NCBI GenBank assembly: GCA_963756715.1
Contig: CAVWOV010000042.1
Location: 62,001-126,000, forward strand
DNA: 64,000 nucleotides
Source of the DNA: VAZQ01 sp963756715
Lineage (GTDB): Bacteria; Pseudomonadota; Alphaproteobacteria; Rhizobiales; Xanthobacteraceae
Reading direction: 5' to 3'
Below, piece after piece: positions 45,123 through 55,345 of the stretch. The position numbers were made by a program, and so were the translations under genes. The notes under the pieces are model-generated. The model saw only the letters and a list, made by a program, of their open reading frames with translations, ran no database searches and was not told where the DNA came from. Each line of letters opens with the position of its first letter. The stretch's first letter is position 1.

Positions 45123-45359
45123 TCAGCGGGCCTTGATGCGGGCCATCGCCGCAACCGCGATGCCGTCGTACGAGACCGGCGCCGGGTTATGCTTGGCGTG
45201 CCACTTCGGACCGGGGCCGCGCATGTAATGCAGTTCCGGGCGGTACGGGTCGAACACGACCTTCATCAATCCTCGGGCGAAATCTGCAAAATCCGCACCC
45301 AGGCTGCGCTCCTGGCGCTGGATCTTGAAGCCCCGAACTCCCCTTCTGGCACTCGCCAT
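45123..45359 (-). CDS. Hypothetical small basic protein
   Basis: 78 residues from an ATG with GGAGAG upstream. Arg/Lys-rich start, then a DFADFARGLMKVVFDP segment and a Pro/His/Lys tail (GPGPKWHAKHNPAPVSYDG). I do not recognise the family. It sits between the molybdenum operon and ettA on the opposite strand. Confidence 0.65.
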   Translation of the reverse strand: MASARRGVRGFKIQRQERSLGADFADFARGLMKVVFDPYRPELHYMRGPGPKWHAKHNPAPVSYDGIAVAAMARIKAR

Positions 45360-45786
45360 GACACTCTCCGGTCATTCCCCTGAGTCTTGCCGGGTGGTCT
45401 GCTCGTACTTTGCTGGTCGCACGAAACCCCCCGGTTTCGCTAGCCTTTTTGCGGCACAGTATGTTAAAATGAGGTAAGAATTGGCCCTGTTTTGAGGCTT
45501 TGTCAGTCACCGTTGCCTAAAAGTTACGGTGAGGGTTAACGCCGGTTGCAATCAGGTCACATATGCGGCGGACATGCCGCAATCCAGTCGGCGGTTGCGC
45601 CTGAGCAGACTGTCATCCCCGCCAGCAGATGATTCGTAGGGCTGCAGCCGTTAAGCCACGGCGAGACGGCTATTGAAGGCGCCGGCGACGCCGATTGCCC
45701 TTGCGTCAATCAATCGCTACATCAGCGCCGACATCCCCCAAACCGGCACCGCGAGAGTGCCCAACAACGCAAGGGCAGGGCGGTTC
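45360..45786. other. Intergenic region with a terminator-like hairpin
   Basis: About 430 bases between the small minus-strand gene and ettA. A perfect 7-bp stem at 45422-45428/45433-45439 is followed by CTAGCCTTTTT on the plus strand, resembling a factor-independent terminator, although no plus-strand gene ends just before it. The region must also hold the promoters for both neighbours. An open frame from 45673 leads into ettA but is not protein-like. Confidence 0.5.
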
Positions 45787-47439
45787 ATGGCCCGTCAATT
45801 CATCTATCACATGCAAGGCCTCACCAAGACCTATCCGGGCAACCGGAAGGTCCTGGAGAACATCAACCTGTCGTTCTACCCGGACGCCAAGATCGGCGTG
45901 CTCGGCGTCAACGGCTCCGGCAAGTCGACCCTGCTGCGCATCATGGCGGGCATCGACACCGAATTCGTCGGCGAGGGCTGGGTCGCGGAGGGCGCGCGCG
46001 TCGGCTACCTGCAGCAGGAGCCGCAACTCGATCCCGACAAGACCGTGCGCGAGAACGTCATGGAGGGCGTCGCCGCCAAGCAGGCCCTGCTCGACCGTTA
46101 TAACGAGATCGCCGCCAACTATTCGGACGAGACCGCCGACGAGATGGCGAAGCTGCAGGACGAGATCGACAGCAAGAATCTCTGGGATCTCGATTCGCAG
46201 GTCACGCTGGCGATGGACGCGTTGCGCTGTCCGCCGGACGACGCCGACGTGAAATCGCTGTCGGGCGGCGAACGCCGCCGGGTGGCGCTGTGCAAGCTGC
46301 TGCTGGAGCAGCCCGACCTGCTGCTGCTCGACGAGCCCACCAACCATCTCGACGCCGAATCGGTCAACTGGCTGGAAGGCCACCTGCGCAACTATCCGGG
46401 CGCGATCCTGATCGTCACCCACGATCGCTACTTTCTGGACAACGTCACCGGCTGGATTCTCGAGCTCGACCGCGGGCGCGGCATTCCCTACGAGGGCAAC
46501 TATTCGTCCTGGCTGGTGCAGAAGCAGAAGCGGCTGCTGCAGGAAGGCCGCGAGGAGGCGGCGCACCAGCGCACGCTCGCGCGCGAGCAGGAATGGATCG
46601 CGTCCTCGCCACGCGCCCGTCAGGCGAAGTCGAAGGCGCGCTATACCCGCTACGAGGAACTGCTCGCCAAGGCGAACGAGAAGCAGACCCAGACCGCGCA
46701 GATCGTCATCCCGGTAGCGGAGCGGCTCGGCCAGAACGTCGTCGACTTCGAGCACCTCAAGAAGGGCTTCGGCGACAACCTGCTGATCGACGACCTTACC
46801 TTCAAGCTGCCGCCGGGCGGCATCGTCGGCGTCATCGGGCCGAACGGCGCCGGCAAGACCACCCTGTTCCGCATGATCACCGGCCAGGAGAAGCCGGACG
46901 ACGGCACGATCAAGGTCGGCGAGTCGGTCCATCTCGGCTATGTCGACCAGTCACGCGACGCGCTCGACGGCAAGAAGAACGTCTGGGAGGAAGTCTCCGG
47001 CGGCCTCGACCTGCTCATGCTCGGCAAGCGCGAGGTGAATTCCCGCGCCTATGTCTCCGCCTTCAACTTCAAGGGCGCCGATCAGCAGAAGAAAGTCGGT
47101 GCGCTCTCGGGCGGCGAACGCAACCGCGTGCATCTCGCCAAGATGCTCAAGTCCGGCGCCAACCTCTTGCTGCTCGACGAACCGACCAACGATCTCGACG
47201 TCGATACGCTGCGCGCGCTCGAAGAGGCGCTGGAGGATTTCGCCGGCTGTGCCGTCATCATCAGCCATGATCGCTGGTTCCTCGATCGCATCGCGACCCA
47301 CATCCTGGCCTTCGAGGGCGAGAGCCACGTCGAGTGGTTCGAGGGCAACTTCCAGGACTACGAGGCCGACAAGATGCGCCGGCTCGGCACCGACTCCACC
47401 ATCCCGCACCGGATCAAGTACAAGAAATTCTCGCGGTGA
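45787..47439 (+). CDS. ettA: Energy-dependent translational throttle protein EttA (ABC-F)
   Basis: 550 residues, the normal EttA length. Two ABC domains: Walker A in GVNGSGKST and GPNGAGKTT; signature LSGGERRRVALCK and LSGGERNRVHLAK; Walker B in LLLLDEPTNHLD and LLLLDEPTNDLD. The linker region includes basic helices as in ABC-F proteins that bind the ribosomal E site. EttA gates the first peptide-bond step according to ATP/ADP ratio. Start 45787 matches the conserved MARQFIYHM beginning. The ankyrin gene overlaps its stop by four bases. Confidence 0.95.
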   Translation: MARQFIYHMQGLTKTYPGNRKVLENINLSFYPDAKIGVLGVNGSGKSTLLRIMAGIDTEFVGEGWVAEGARVGYLQQEPQLDPDKTVRENVMEGVAAKQALLDRYNEIAANYSDETADEMAKLQDEIDSKNLWDLDSQVTLAMDALRCPPDDADVKSLSGGERRRVALCKLLLEQPDLLLLDEPTNHLDAESVNWLEGHLRNYPGAILIVTHDRYFLDNVTGWILELDRGRGIPYEGNYSSWLVQKQKRLLQEGREEAAHQRTLAREQEWIASSPRARQAKSKARYTRYEELLAKANEKQTQTAQIVIPVAERLGQNVVDFEHLKKGFGDNLLIDDLTFKLPPGGIVGVIGPNGAGKTTLFRMITGQEKPDDGTIKVGESVHLGYVDQSRDALDGKKNVWEEVSGGLDLLMLGKREVNSRAYVSAFNFKGADQQKKVGALSGGERNRVHLAKMLKSGANLLLLDEPTNDLDVDTLRALEEALEDFAGCAVIISHDRWFLDRIATHILAFEGESHVEWFEGNFQDYEADKMRRLGTDSTIPHRIKYKKFSR

Positions 47440-48077
47440 GCGATGACGGCCTTGGCGCGACACGGCACTTTCTCGCCTTGGCTAAAGCGATCGCAGCGGG
47501 CAATATCGCCGCCGCACGCCGGATGCTGGCCGCCGATCCGCAGTTTGCCACGATGAAAGTCGAGGTCGGTGCAACGCGCCGGGACGCGAAGGACTACTTC
47601 CTCGACGATATCGGGTGCTACATCTACACGGGCGACACGGCGCTGCACATCGCCGCGGCAGGCTACCAAGAGAGCCTGCTGCAAGAGCTGCTGAAGATGG
47701 ACGCCGACATCCGGGCGAAGAACCGGCTCGGCGCCGAGCCCCTGCATTACGCAGCGGTCGGTCGGCCCGGCTCGCGCGCGTGGAATCCGCGGGCGCAGGC
47801 GGCGGCAATTACCGCGCTCATTGCAGCAGGTGCCGATCCGAACGCCACCGACAAGAGCGGCGTGACGCCGCTTCACCGCGCCGTGCGCACCCGTAGCGCC
47901 GCGGCAGTTGAAGCACTGCTCGCGCGCGGCGCCGACCTCGCGCGCAAGAACAATAACGGGTCAACGGCGATGCGGCTTGCGCAGGTCAATTCCGGCCGTA
48001 GTGGTTCTGGATCGCCGGAAGCGAAAGCCGAACGTCTGAAGATCGTGCGCCTCCTCGAGCAGCACGGCGCACGATAA
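47436..48077 (+). CDS. Ankyrin-repeat protein
   Basis: 213 residues from a GTG that overlaps the ettA stop (GTGA), implying translational coupling. Ankyrin units are visible as GDTALHIAAAGYQESLLQ, GAEPLHYAAVG, GVTPLHRAVRT and GSTAMRLAQ, with AAGADPNATDK and ARGADLARKNN turns. Ankyrin proteins bind other proteins; the partner is unknown. No signal peptide, so cytoplasmic. Confidence 0.88.
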   Translation: MSDDGLGATRHFLALAKAIAAGNIAAARRMLAADPQFATMKVEVGATRRDAKDYFLDDIGCYIYTGDTALHIAAAGYQESLLQELLKMDADIRAKNRLGAEPLHYAAVGRPGSRAWNPRAQAAAITALIAAGADPNATDKSGVTPLHRAVRTRSAAAVEALLARGADLARKNNNGSTAMRLAQVNSGRSGSGSPEAKAERLKIVRLLEQHGAR

Positions 48078-48163
48078 GCGATGGATTTCCGGATCCTGTG
48101 TCCGGGCTGCAATAACGATGGCGGGAGATAAGACGTATAAGAGGGCGGTCACGGGGGGCCGTC

Positions 48164-48913
48164 ATGACGAGAATTCTGATCGCAGCCGGGTTGCTCGTCA
48201 CGCTCGCCGGCGGCTCTGCGACGGCAGCCGATTTGCAGGTCAAGGCGCGCCCGGCACTCGCGCCGGTCTACAACTGGTCGGGATGCTATGCCGGACTCCA
48301 TGCGGGAGGCGGCTGGGGCTATCAGGATTGGAACGCCACCAGCAACACGACTGCGTGGGGCGATTTCGCGCCCGGGGAAGGATTTTCCCAGTCGGTCAAC
48401 GGTCTCATCGGCGGCGGGCAGCTTGGCTGCAACCAGCAGTTCGGCCAGTGGGTCGTCGGCATCGAAGGGACGCTCTCAGGCGTCAGCCTGAAGGGCGACT
48501 ATCTCAGCGTCGCGGGCGTCGGGGACGATTTCTTTGCGACGAAGATCAGCACCATTGCCTCGATCACCGCGCGCATCGGGTTCGCCCGGGACAACTGGCT
48601 GGTTTACGGCAAGGCTGGTTATGCCGGCGCGCGCATTAACGTCAGCGTCGTTGACAACGTGGCACCGAGTGTTGGATCAGGCGATACGACTGACTGGAAC
48701 AGCGGCTGGACCGTGGGCGGCGGTTTCGAATACGGCCTGACGACGAACATCGTGCTCGGAGTCGAATACAACTACCTGCGGCTGGGCGCTCACAACTCGA
48801 ACCTGGCGAGCCTTCCGGTCAGCTATGGGTGGGATGTGACTACGCACATCGATACGGTGCTCGCGCGCATCAGCTACAAGTTTGGTTCAGTTCCGCTGGC
48901 GGCGAAGTATTGA
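48164..48913 (+). CDS. Outer-membrane beta-barrel protein (Omp25-like)
   Basis: 249 residues. A signal peptide ends after ATAA; the mature part begins with YNWSGCYAGLHAGGGWGY, the start typical of rhizobial and Brucella OMP_b-brl proteins. Alternating hydrophobic strands continue (IASITARIGFARDNWLVYGK, WTVGGGFEYGLTTNIVLGVE) and it ends in an amphipathic strand with a terminal aromatic Tyr. Likely an 8-stranded barrel in the outer membrane. Encoded 86 bases after the ankyrin gene, perhaps with its own promoter. Confidence 0.88.
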   Translation: MTRILIAAGLLVTLAGGSATAADLQVKARPALAPVYNWSGCYAGLHAGGGWGYQDWNATSNTTAWGDFAPGEGFSQSVNGLIGGGQLGCNQQFGQWVVGIEGTLSGVSLKGDYLSVAGVGDDFFATKISTIASITARIGFARDNWLVYGKAGYAGARINVSVVDNVAPSVGSGDTTDWNSGWTVGGGFEYGLTTNIVLGVEYNYLRLGAHNSNLASLPVSYGWDVTTHIDTVLARISYKFGSVPLAAKY

Positions 48914-49223
48914 CCTCGCGCCTCATGATCCGCGCCAGTTGACGACGGACTCAACCATCCCGCACCGAATTGTGCACAAGGCGTGTGGCCGGTAGCCGCT
49001 CGCATCGCATCGGGCTTGGACCGTCCACGTCCCGGCACTGTCGTTGGCCTGCTTGCGGCTGGAGCAGACGGCGAGCCGCAGAAGATGGCGCGCCGATCCG
49101 GCTCAGGGCCGCCTCGCGGCCCGTAGCCAGATCCTGTAACGTCGGGCCGTCGCGCTATGCCGCTGAGACGTCAAGCGCAGGGCACCGCATCCGGCGGCGT
49201 CCGCACCTGGGAGGAAAAACGTC
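48914..49223. other. Intergenic region with no recognised feature
   Basis: About 310 bases upstream of the second Bug receptor gene. I see no protein-like frame or strong hairpin. A promoter for 49224 is expected here. Confidence 0.4.
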
Positions 49224-50202
49224 ATGCACCGATCACGCCGCAATGCTGTCTTCGCGCTGGCCGCCGCGGCCGTTGTGGTTTGTACCGCGTCGCCTAGCGC
49301 GGTGGCGCAATCCTACCCGAACCGTTCGATACGCCTGATCGCGCCATTCCCGCCGGGCGGCTCGATCGACCTCGCCGCGCGACTGGTCGGGCAGTGGCTG
49401 TCCGACCGACTCGGCCAGCAGGTGGTGATCGAGAACAAGCCCGGCGCCGGCGGTAATATCGGCAGCGAAGCGGCCTTCCACTCGCCGCCGGACGGCTACA
49501 CGTTGCTCCTGTGCAGCGTCGCAAACGCCATCAGCGCGACGCTCTACGCCAAGCTCAACTACGATTTCGTGCGCGACAACACGCCGGTTGCCGCCATCAG
49601 CCGCGCGCCCAACGTCATGGAGGTGCATCCTTCGGTGCCGGCGAAGACGGTCGCGGAATTCATCGCCTACGCCAAGTCCGGCGCGACCATCAACATGGCT
49701 TCCTCGGGCGTGGGTACTTCGATCCATGTCTCGGGCGAACTGTTCAAGCTGCTGACCGGCGTGAAGATGCAGCACGTGCCGTATCGCGGCTCGGCGCCGA
49801 TGCTGACCGATCTCCTGGCCGGCCAGGTGCAGGTGGCCTTCGACAACCTGCAGCCCTCGCTGCCGCACATCAAGGCCGGCAAGCTGCGCGCGCTGGCGGT
49901 GACGACGACGACGCGGGCGGCAAACTTGCCGGACGTGCCGACGGTCGCGGAAACCGTGCCGGGCTACGAAGCGAGCACATGGAACGGCGTGTGCGCGCCA
50001 AAAGGGACGCCGGCTCCGATCGTCGATCGGCTCAACAAGGAGATCAACGCGGGCCTTGCCGATGCCGACGTTCAAGGCGCGGCTCGCCGAAATGGGCGCG
50101 TGGCCCATTCCGGGCTCACCGGCCGACGCCACCAAGCTGGTCGCGGACGAGATCGCGAAGTGGGGCAAGGTGATCCGCGCCGCCAATCTCAAGGTGCAAT
50201 AG
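49224..50202 (+). pseudogene. Tripartite tricarboxylate transporter (Bug) receptor, frameshifted near the C-terminus
   Basis: About 325 residues when repaired. It has a signal peptide (ending AVAQ), NRSIRLIAPFPPGGSIDLAA, QQVVIENKPGAGGNIGSEAA and VPYRGSAPMLTDLLAG. The frame breaks at 50064-50066, where a surplus C precedes TFKARLAEMGAWPIPG; the restored frame ends at a TAG at 50202 with AANLKVQ. The continuous open frame to 51014 is an artefact of the shift. GGGAGG precedes the ATG. No TctAB genes adjoin. Ligand unknown. Confidence 0.88.
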
Positions 50203-50325
50203 ACTTCCGGCCTGGGTCACGCGCGCTTCTTGCGCGCGGACTCAACCCGCCCCCGGCGAATCGCGTAGACAGAGCGTCCAGCGGCGACGGCCTCCGACGA
50301 GGCCGGATCGCCGTAAGGAGGCGAC

Positions 50326-50910
50326 ATGTCGATGACTCCCGAGACGCCGCTGCCGCCACCCGCCGTGGCGCGCCGGCTGCGGCCGCTGCCTACCCTCATC
50401 TTCGGCTCGCGCTGGCTGCAATTGCCGCTCTACATCGGCCTGATCGTGGCGCAGTGCGTATACGTGGTCCTGTTCGTCAAGGAGTTGTGGCACCTCACGC
50501 TGCACGCGATGGATTTCAGCGAGCAGCAGATCATGCTGCTGGTGCTCGGCCTGATCGACGTGGTGATGATTTCCAACCTGCTGGTCATGGTGATCGTCGG
50601 CGGCTACGAGACCTTCGTGTCCCGGCTCAACCTCGAAGGCCATCCCGATCAGCCGGAGTGGCTGAGCCACGTCAACGCCAGCGTGCTCAAAATCAAGCTC
50701 GCCATGGCGATCATCGGCATTTCCTCGATCCATCTGCTGCGCACGTTCATCGAGGCCGGCAACCTTGGCACCGAGCGGGCGACCTTCACCGAAACCGGCA
50801 TCATGTGGCAGACTCTCATTCATCTGACCTTCATCGTCTCGGCGATCGGTATCGCCTATGTCGATCGCATCGGCCAGCCGCCGCCCGACGCGCATGCGGC
50901 CCACCCGTAA
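50326..50910 (+). CDS. UPF0114/YqhA-like (TIGR00645) inner-membrane protein
   Basis: 194 residues with TAAGGAGGCGAC before the ATG. Three to four membrane segments (LPLYIGLIVAQCVYVVLFV, IMLLVLGLIDVVMISNLLV, IKLAMAIIGISSIHLL, LIHLTFIVSAIGIAYVDRI) and the conserved GGYETFVSRL signature. The family is of unknown function. Transcribed alone or with the receptor gene. Confidence 0.9.
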   Translation: MSMTPETPLPPPAVARRLRPLPTLIFGSRWLQLPLYIGLIVAQCVYVVLFVKELWHLTLHAMDFSEQQIMLLVLGLIDVVMISNLLVMVIVGGYETFVSRLNLEGHPDQPEWLSHVNASVLKIKLAMAIIGISSIHLLRTFIEAGNLGTERATFTETGIMWQTLIHLTFIVSAIGIAYVDRIGQPPPDAHAAHP

Positions 50911-51049
50911 GTGCAGCCACTCGATCCTTTGTCTGGCGCCCGTTCGGCCGCCCGGAAGCGGCGGCGAAGTGGCATCGCGACCTTGCCAATCGCCGTCGAA
51001 ACCGTCACCAGTAGGCCGCCGGCGGCTTTGAATAGGTGAGGGGAGCTTT

Positions 51050-52537
51050 ATGCGCACGCGCATCAACTGCGGCTGGCTGGTGGGACATGCCAACGGGCAT
51101 CATACACTCTGGCGAAACGCCGAACTGGTCTACGAAGGCAATGCGGTGCTGTTCGTCGGCGAGCGCTTCGACGGCGCCGTCGACCAGGAGATCGATGCGC
51201 GTGACAAGCTGGTCGCACCGGGCTTCATCGACACGCATGTGCACTCCGGGCACCGCGCCTCGCACCGGCTGATCTCCGACATCGGCCGCGGCGACTATTT
51301 CGGCCAGCCGTTTCTGGAAATCAGCGTCGCGCGGGAGGGAACGCGCGTGGGCGGCGACCCGCGCTATGTGCGTCCCGACGACAACTCGGTCGCCGACGAA
51401 CTGCTGCTCAACGCCAAGTTTACGATTGCCGAGCTGCTGCGCAACGGCATTACGACATTCGTTGAGTTCGGTAGCCAGTTGCGCGTCCAGCAGGCGCTAC
51501 TCCAGGTCGTCGGCGAACTCGGCATTCGCGCTTATCTCGGCCCCGGCTTCGATAGCGGGCGCTGGATCGGCGGCGAGAACGGCAAGCTGGTTCGCGTGTT
51601 GGACGAAGCCGGGGGCGAGCGGGAGTTCGATCTCGCGCTCGAATTCATCGATCGATACCAGGGTGCGCACGGCGACCTCGTCCGCGGCATCCTGGTGCCG
51701 CGCGAGATCGAGACCTGCACCGTTCCGTTGATGCGCAAGGCCGCCGACGTGGCGCAGGAGCGTGATCTCCCCGTCGCGATCCACGCCGCCTACAACATCC
51801 ACGAGGTATTCGACATCATCCGCGAACACCAGATGACGTCAGTGGAATTGCTGCGCGACATCGGCCTGATGTCGGACAAGCTCAATATCGGGCACGGCAA
51901 CTTTACCTGCGACAACCCCTTGATGAACTATTCCGGTTCGCACGACCTGGAGATCATGGGGTCGCATCGCTGCTCGATCTCGCACTGTCCGGTCAACGTG
52001 GCGCGGCGCGGACGCTTCCTCGATAACTGGGCAACGTATCGCAAGGCGGGCGTGAACATCGCGCTCGGCACCGACACCTATCCGCGCGACATGATCCTGC
52101 AAATGCGCAATGCCTCTTATTTCGGCAAAGTGGCGAGCCGTGACCTCACTGCAGCGACCGCGGCGCAGGTGTTCGAGGCGGCAACGCTGGGCGGGGCGCA
52201 TTCCGTCGGCCGCGACGATATCGGCCGCCTGGCCCCCGGCACCAAGGCCGACATCGTCATCATCGACCTCAGCGGCGGCGACAGCCTTCGCTTCGGACCG
52301 GTGCGTGATCCGATCAAGAGCCTGATCGATTGCGGCATTGGCAATGACGTCGACACCGTCATTGTCGATGGCGTGGTGCGGATGGAGCACGGCCGCATTC
52401 CCGGAATCGACTTTGCCGATCTGCGGGCGCAAGCCCAGGCCGCCGGCGAGCGCGTATGGGCCGGCTGGCAGAACTGGGACCCGCATGGCCGTACCGCCGA
52501 CGAGATGAGCCCTTATTCGTTCCCTCGCGCCAACTGA
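51050..52537 (+). CDS. Amidohydrolase of the cytosine deaminase/AtzA-TrzA superfamily
   Basis: 495 residues with GAGGGGAGC before the ATG. Metal ligands: HVH in FIDTHVHSGHRAS, His in PVAIHAAYN, His in NIGHGNFTC and Asp in LGTDTYPRD, in the order of zinc-dependent deaminases and chlorohydrolases. A C-terminal composite beta-sandwich (LAPGTKADIVIIDLSGGD) is also present. Substrate class: N-heterocycles or their chlorinated or amino derivatives. It faces a Bug receptor gene (52578) with which it may share an uptake-degradation theme. Confidence 0.88.
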   Translation: MRTRINCGWLVGHANGHHTLWRNAELVYEGNAVLFVGERFDGAVDQEIDARDKLVAPGFIDTHVHSGHRASHRLISDIGRGDYFGQPFLEISVAREGTRVGGDPRYVRPDDNSVADELLLNAKFTIAELLRNGITTFVEFGSQLRVQQALLQVVGELGIRAYLGPGFDSGRWIGGENGKLVRVLDEAGGEREFDLALEFIDRYQGAHGDLVRGILVPREIETCTVPLMRKAADVAQERDLPVAIHAAYNIHEVFDIIREHQMTSVELLRDIGLMSDKLNIGHGNFTCDNPLMNYSGSHDLEIMGSHRCSISHCPVNVARRGRFLDNWATYRKAGVNIALGTDTYPRDMILQMRNASYFGKVASRDLTAATAAQVFEAATLGGAHSVGRDDIGRLAPGTKADIVIIDLSGGDSLRFGPVRDPIKSLIDCGIGNDVDTVIVDGVVRMEHGRIPGIDFADLRAQAQAAGERVWAGWQNWDPHGRTADEMSPYSFPRAN

Positions 52538-52577
52538 TAAGGCTAAGGGGAGCGGGTGCGTCCCGCTCGCCCGAGGC

Positions 52578-53551
52578 TTATTTTTTCGCCGTGATCTCCT
52601 TGATCAGCGGCGTCCATTGCGCGATTTCCCGCTTGATCTGTGCGCGAAACTCGTCGGGCGTGGTCTTGGCGGTGTCGGAGCCGGCCTTGCGCATGATCTC
52701 CTTCACCCCGGGATCGTCCGCCATCTTGATCAGAATTTCGGATAGCTTTTGCACGATGGGTTGCGGTGTCTTTGCTGGCGCCATGATGCCGTTCCAGGTT
52801 TCGACCACGAAACCCGGAAGTGCCGCGGCCTCTTGCACGGTCGGCAGATCGGGCAGGTAGGGGCTGCGGTTATGCGAGGTGACGGCAAGGCCGTGCACCG
52901 ATCCCGACGTCACCTGCGGCAGGCCGTCGGTCATGTTGGCAAACGAGAAATCGACTTGGCCTGCGACCACGGCGGCGGTCGACGGCGCGCCGCCCTTGAA
53001 GGGGATGTGCACCACCTTGATCCCGGTGCGGGCCTGGAACAACTCGACCGAGTAGTGCGTCAGTCCGCCTGCGCCACTGGAGCCATAGTTGAGCTTGCCC
53101 GGATTGGCCTTGGCATAAGACACAAGCTCGGCCAGCGTCTTGAGCGGCAGGTCCTTCTTGACGATCACGACCTGCGCGATCGAACTGACGACGCCGACCG
53201 GAGCGAGGTCTTTCAGCGGATCGTAGTTCACCTTCTGGTGCGGATCGAACGGCGCCACCGAGATCGCCCCGATGCTGCAAATGCAGAAGGTGTAGCCATC
53301 AGGCTGTGCATTCACCACTGCCTGGGTGCCGACGATGCCACCGGCGCCCGCGCGGTTATCGACTACGACCGGCTTGCCCAGGGCCTTTTCGACGTAGCGC
53401 GCGGTCAGCGGCCGACCAGGTCGGTATAGCCGCCGGCGCCATATGGCACGACGAATGTGATCGGCCGGGTCGGCCATGCATCCTGCGCTTGCAGCACGCT
53501 GGGCGCGAATACGACCCCTAAAGACAACAGCAGTCCTGCAGCACGCCTCAT
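52578..53551 (-). pseudogene. Tripartite tricarboxylate transporter (Bug) receptor, frameshifted
   Basis: About 324 residues when repaired. The ATG at 53551 has GGAGAATACGA upstream; the leader is GLLLSLGVVFAPSVLQAQ. One base is missing at 53407-53408: the first frame reads PYGAGGYTDLVGR then stop, and the second resumes at LTARYVEKALGKPVVVDN. Further motifs include GAGGIVGTQAVV and VVHIPFKGGAPSTAAV. The extended frame to 53906 is not real coding. It converges on the amidohydrolase gene; ligand unknown. Confidence 0.88.
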
Positions 53552-53793
53552 TCGTATTCTCCTCGTGGTTTTCCTCCTGCCAGAAGCAAGTTCTTTGCCG
53601 TTTTCTCGACATCCAAAATGGAGCCTGCGGCGTCCCAGGGGGAGGTCGCGGCCTGCAGAGGTAAGGCTCAGGATGAGTATAATGGATCGGGGCCCACTCA
53701 TAGGCGGGCTCAGTTGCGATGGGCGAACCGCCGGCACAATGGGGCAATGACGCCCGCTGCGGCAAGCCGCAGCGAAGCGCGATAATCCGCCAG

Positions 53794-55134
53794 CTACCGG
53801 CGGGGACTAAACGCCAGCAGTTCCGCTGTGAGACCCGCCGGCAGGTCGTCCAGTTCGGCGTAGAACCGATCGAGCCAGCCAAAATGGTCGGGCGCATGCG
53901 ACGCAAGGTCGCGTGCTGCGTCCTCGATCAGCCGGAAGAACGTAACCGAAGCAGCGACCGCGGGCTTCGATGGTGCGCCATCGGCAAGCGGCGCGGACGG
54001 GTTCGGCGCCCGATCCGCGTTCTGCACGACGTTCTTTGCCATGAACAGCAGGATGTCGCGGATGGCGAAGACGAAGTCGTGCATCACCATGACGACCGGC
54101 GTTGCATTCTCCGGACCATGCGGGAATGTCTGCACCAGCTTTTCAGCCGCGCGCAGCCGGAATCCCAGGTACATCTCGATGTTGGAGCTGAACTGGATCG
54201 AGCTGAGGTTTCTGATCTCGGTGAGAATGGGCTTCGCCAACGCCACAAGCCGGCTGGCTTGGTCGAACGTCGCCTCCTGCCGGGTGGCGAGAGCGGCGAC
54301 CCGCTGCCACGTCGGCGATCCTTGTATGATGGCGTCATGCTTCGCCAGGAACTGGTCGAGCCGCGCTAAGCCCTGCAGCGTGAATTTGCCGCGATTCTGC
54401 TCGATCCACAATTTCATCTCTTCGGCGGCGACGCCGAGTTCCAGATAGTTCATCCCGACTGACGAGTGCGGAAGCTGGAACGCGGTCGCATATTTCTGCA
54501 CTGCCGGGCGAATGCCGGCATCCGCAGCGGCCGACACCAGGGCCGGCGCCACGCGGTAGAAGTAACCGCCGAACCGCCGCATCTCGCGCAGATCGATTTC
54601 GTTGCTCACGCGACTGAGTTGACGCGCCATCACGTAGCGCGAGTTTGCTTCGATGGTCAGTGGGAAGGTCCGGGTGCCGTCGCAAAACGACTGGAAGTAG
54701 CTGGCCAGGACACCGCTGGCGCCGTCCTTTGTCTGCGGCGTTGTCTTGATCTTGCTGTCCACCGACTCGAACATGCGGCGTGACCAGGTGTCGATGTCGT
54801 AGAGCGTCGACACGATCTGTGAAAAATTCCAAAGCGAATGCCGACGGTATTCGACGGCCTGCAGCGCCCGCAGGACGAGAAAGCGAATGCCGGTGATTCC
54901 GGTCAGGACCGCGACGATGCGGTCTTCGTCCTCTCGGCGGCGAAGGTCGAGGTCGCAAGCGACCATCTCCGACCGGGCGATTGCCGTCTCCTCGAGCCGG
55001 GCACGCAACCGGCTCATCGCCTTGTCGAATTTCTTTCCGTCGAGGTCCCGTTCCGGGACGTAGGATTTCTGCACTTGATGAAGGAACGACGCAAAGCCGC
55101 CCCCTTCATCGGTGAAGCTGCTGCTCAAAGGCAT
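53794..55134 (-). CDS. Uncharacterised alpha-helical protein
   Basis: 446 residues, no signal peptide, Cys-poor and predicted mostly helical (for example ARLEETAIARSEMVACDL, VLRALQAVEYRRHSLW, LVALAKPILTEIRNLSS). One possible hydrophobic helix is VVMVMHDFVFAIRDILLFM. I do not recognise the family. Divergent from the MltB-type gene. A purine-rich GGGGGGG run precedes the ATG, so translation from 55134 is plausible. Could be a structural or regulatory cytoplasmic protein. Confidence 0.75.
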   Translation of the reverse strand: MPLSSSFTDEGGGFASFLHQVQKSYVPERDLDGKKFDKAMSRLRARLEETAIARSEMVACDLDLRRREDEDRIVAVLTGITGIRFLVLRALQAVEYRRHSLWNFSQIVSTLYDIDTWSRRMFESVDSKIKTTPQTKDGASGVLASYFQSFCDGTRTFPLTIEANSRYVMARQLSRVSNEIDLREMRRFGGYFYRVAPALVSAAADAGIRPAVQKYATAFQLPHSSVGMNYLELGVAAEEMKLWIEQNRGKFTLQGLARLDQFLAKHDAIIQGSPTWQRVAALATRQEATFDQASRLVALAKPILTEIRNLSSIQFSSNIEMYLGFRLRAAEKLVQTFPHGPENATPVVMVMHDFVFAIRDILLFMAKNVVQNADRAPNPSAPLADGAPSKPAVAASVTFFRLIEDAARDLASHAPDHFGWLDRFYAELDDLPAGLTAELLAFSPRR

Positions 55135-55345
55135 GTGACACCCCCCCGCGCGCGGATGCGTGACACGAATTCGCTGGTGCGATCCCCTCGGCGAATCCCC
55201 AAGTTACGCTCGCCGCAACACTGAGGATACGAGCCCGCAAGGCGCCAATGTGACGCCATCATGGCAGAGCAGAGATTGGTATAAGCCGATGCAAATTGAT
55301 TCGAGCGACGCGCAACGGCAATTCGGACAAGCGAAGGCCTCCGAT

